This document shows positions 6,742 to 8,165 of a stretch of DNA of 8,165 bases, piece by piece. Within the stretch, counting starts at the first letter, position 1. Every line of letters begins with the position of its first letter. The translations under genes were made by a program, and so were the position numbers. Source of the DNA: DASUAS01 sp036271015 (lineage in GTDB: Bacteria; Actinomycetota; Acidimicrobiia; IMCC26256; DASPTH01); contig DATBBL010000349.1 in assembly GCA_036271015.1 (NCBI GenBank), forward strand, positions 1 to 8,165, written 5' to 3'. Under the pieces are notes generated by a model. That model searched no databases, was not told the DNA's origin, and saw nothing but the letters and a program-made list of their open reading frames with translations.

Positions 6742-6763
6742 CCCGACCGCCTGACGGTTCGGG
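6742..6763 (+). terminator. Hairpin immediately after the UPF0182 stop
   Basis: CCCGACCG (6742-6749), loop CCTGA, and CGGTTCGGG (6755-6763) form an 8-bp stem with one bulged base on the 3' arm. It starts at the base after the TGA. There is no T-tract behind it, so it would be a U-less terminator. It ends one base before the -35 element of the sufB promoter, which supports a transcription boundary here. Confidence 0.5.
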
Positions 6764-6764
6764 G

Positions 6765-6793
6765 TTGGGGATCCCGCCCCGGATTGTTACTAT
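6765..6793 (+). promoter_or_regulatory. sufB promoter with extended -10
   Basis: TTGGGG (6765-6770) is a partial -35, followed by exactly 17 bases and then TACTAT (6788-6793), a good -10. TG at 6785-6786 stands one base before the hexamer, forming an extended -10. Transcription would start near 6800, giving a leader of about 37 bases before the sufB ATG. I see no clear IscR-type or other recognisable operator. Confidence 0.6.
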
Positions 6794-6825
6794 GGCGGTA
6801 GTGGAAATCCCCGCTCGCCCTTGTT

Positions 6826-6830
6826 GGGAG
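6826..6830 (+). promoter_or_regulatory. sufB ribosome binding site GGGAG
   Basis: GGGAG stands 6 bases before the ATG at 6837 and fixes the start of sufB. Confidence 0.65.
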
Positions 6831-6836
6831 CCGTAG

Positions 6837-8165
6837 ATGGCCGTTTCCGGGATCGACCTCGGCAAGTACAAGCTCGGCTGGTCCGACAGCACCGACGACT
6901 ACGTCTACGCGCCCCAGAAGGGCCTGAACGAGGCGGTCGTGCGGGACATCTCCGGCCAGAAGGAAGAGCCGGAGTGGATGACCAAGTTCCGGCTGAACGC
7001 GCTGAAGCGCTTCGAGCGCAAGCCGATGCTCGAGTGGTTCGCCAGGAACATGCCCGACATCGACTTCGACGACATCTACTACTACCTCAAGCCCACCGAG
7101 GGGCAGGTGTCCGAGTGGGACATGCTCCCGGAGAGCATGCAGAAGACGTACGAGAAGCTGGGCATCCCCGAGGCCGAGCGCAAGTACCTCGCCGGGGTCA
7201 CGGCCCAGTTCGAGAGTGAGGTCGTGTACCACAAAAACCGCGAGGATCTCGAGAAGCGGGGGATCCTGTTCACCTCGATGGACGTCGCCGTGCGCGAGTA
7301 CCCGGAGATCGTGCGCGAGCATTTCGGCACCGTGATCCCGCCCGGTGACAACAAGTTCGCCGCGCTCAACTCCGCGGTCTGGAGCGGCGGCAGCTTCATC
7401 TACGTGCCGCCCGGCGTGCACGTCGAGATGCCGCTGCAGGCGTACTTCCGCATCAACGCGGAGAACGCGGGTCAGTTCGAGCGCACGCTGATCATCGCCG
7501 ACGAGGGCGCGTCGGTGCACTACGTCGAGGGCTGCTCGGCCCCGGTGTACTCCACCGACTCGCTGCACAGCGCGGTGGTCGAGCTGATCGCCAAGCCCGG
7601 CGCACGCATCCGGTACACCACCATCCAGAACTGGTCGCCCAACGTCTACAACCTCGTCACCAAGCGGGCGCGGGCGGAGACGGAGGCCACCGTCGAGTGG
7701 ATCGACGGCAACCTCGGCTCCAAGCTCACGATGAAGTACCCCGCGGTCGTGATGACGGGCCCGAAGGCGCACGGCGAGGTGCTGTCGGTCGCGTACGCGG
7801 GCGCCGGTCAGCACCAGGACGCGGGGGCCAAGATGACCCACGCCGCGCCCGAGACCACGTCGATCATCGACTCGAAGTCGATCTCCAAGGACGGCGGCCG
7901 CACCACCTACCGCGGCCTGGTGCGGGTCGAGGAAGGTGCGCACAACGTCAAGGCGCACGTCCGCTGCGACGCGCTGATCCTCGACGACGACAGCCGCTCC
8001 GACACGTACCCCTACATGGAGATCGACGAGAAGGACGCCCGCATCGGGCACGAGGCCACCGTCTCCAAGGTGGGCGACGACCAGCTCTTCTACCTGATGA
8101 GCCGGGGCCTCACCGAGCAGCAGGCGACCGCCATGATCGTCAACGGCTTCATCGAGCCGATCACC
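6837..8165 (+). CDS. sufB: SufB, Fe-S cluster assembly scaffold (3' end cut by window edge)
   Basis: The frame is open for 443 codons to the right edge. SufB proteins are about 470-495 residues, so only a few dozen residues are missing. SufB with SufC (ATPase) and SufD forms the cytosolic scaffold that builds Fe-S clusters from sulfur delivered by SufS. Residues shown to matter in E. coli SufB are present: R205 and N207 (RIN), C233 (EGCSAP), Q264 and W266 (IQNW), C377 (VRCDAL), and H405-E406 (GHEATVSK). They correspond to E. coli R226, N228, C254, Q285, W287, C405, H433 and E434 at consistent offsets. C377 is the expected acceptor or ligand cysteine. The gene has its own promoter and ribosome site and no sufR-type repressor directly upstream, so it probably leads a sufB-D-C-type operon continuing to the right, which cannot be seen here. 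Confidence 0.97.
   Translation, partial: MAVSGIDLGKYKLGWSDSTDDYVYAPQKGLNEAVVRDISGQKEEPEWMTKFRLNALKRFERKPMLEWFARNMPDIDFDDIYYYLKPTEGQVSEWDMLPESMQKTYEKLGIPEAERKYLAGVTAQFESEVVYHKNREDLEKRGILFTSMDVAVREYPEIVREHFGTVIPPGDNKFAALNSAVWSGGSFIYVPPGVHVEMPLQAYFRINAENAGQFERTLIIADEGASVHYVEGCSAPVYSTDSLHSAVVELIAKPGARIRYTTIQNWSPNVYNLVTKRARAETEATVEWIDGNLGSKLTMKYPAVVMTGPKAHGEVLSVAYAGAGQHQDAGAKMTHAAPETTSIIDSKSISKDGGRTTYRGLVRVEEGAHNVKAHVRCDALILDDDSRSDTYPYMEIDEKDARIGHEATVSKVGDDQLFYLMSRGLTEQQATAMIVNGFIEPIT

Noticed and set aside
6767..6812. Inverted GGGGAT (6767-6772) and ATCCCC (6807-6812) flanking the sufB -10, considered as an operator.
   Set aside because: The arms are 34 bases apart, short, and GC-biased, so chance is likely, and they match no regulator site known to me.
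6675..8051. A 458-codon open frame on the minus strand opposite sufB.
   Set aside because: It has the same compositional cause. SufB is unambiguous on the plus strand, and this frame also runs across the sufB promoter and the UPF0182 end.

Overview
The window is very GC-rich, densely coded DNA of actinobacterial type. The evidence is a DivIVA-type coiled-coil protein, a membrane-anchored PDZ/Lon-protease protein beside a UPF0182 membrane protein (a pairing also seen in mycobacteria), and a SufB that heads its transcript. The Thr/Pro-rich linkers remind me of Acidimicrobiia, but that is an impression and not a proof. I see no mobile element, CRISPR array, tRNA or rRNA, and no gene-free stretch longer than 90 bases.

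Layout. Positions 1-707 lie on the minus strand: a 69-residue single-span membrane protein (TTG start with a good Shine-Dalgarno site) is coupled by a GTGA overlap to a HEAT-repeat protein that runs off the left edge. A 90-base divergent spacer follows. The plus strand then carries a YlbL-like membrane-anchored PDZ plus S16 protease (798-1952) and, 4 bases later, a 572-residue protein (1957-3675) with a DivIVA-like head and coiled coil, a long disordered acidic/proline linker, and a C-terminal domain whose Cys/His pattern resembles the Mu gpF / SPP1 gp7 family of phage head proteins. After a small hairpin comes a complete 1002-residue UPF0182 protein (3733-6741). A second hairpin and a recognisable promoter separate this from sufB (6837 to the right edge), the Fe-S cluster assembly scaffold.

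How they may work together. The protease, the DivIVA-like protein and UPF0182 form a co-directional envelope-linked cluster. The protease domain and the large UPF0182 ectodomain probably face outside, while the DivIVA-like protein should be cytoplasmic. Consistent with this, UPF0182 has exactly two cysteines, 21 residues apart in the ectodomain, and the protease has exactly four, all on its outer side. The DivIVA-like protein has exactly four, all in one putative metal-binding motif. The sufB transcript looks independent.

The most unusual item is the DivIVA-like / MuF-like fusion. The rest is fairly ordinary core-genome content, and I see no evidence of a defence system or other dedicated new machinery.
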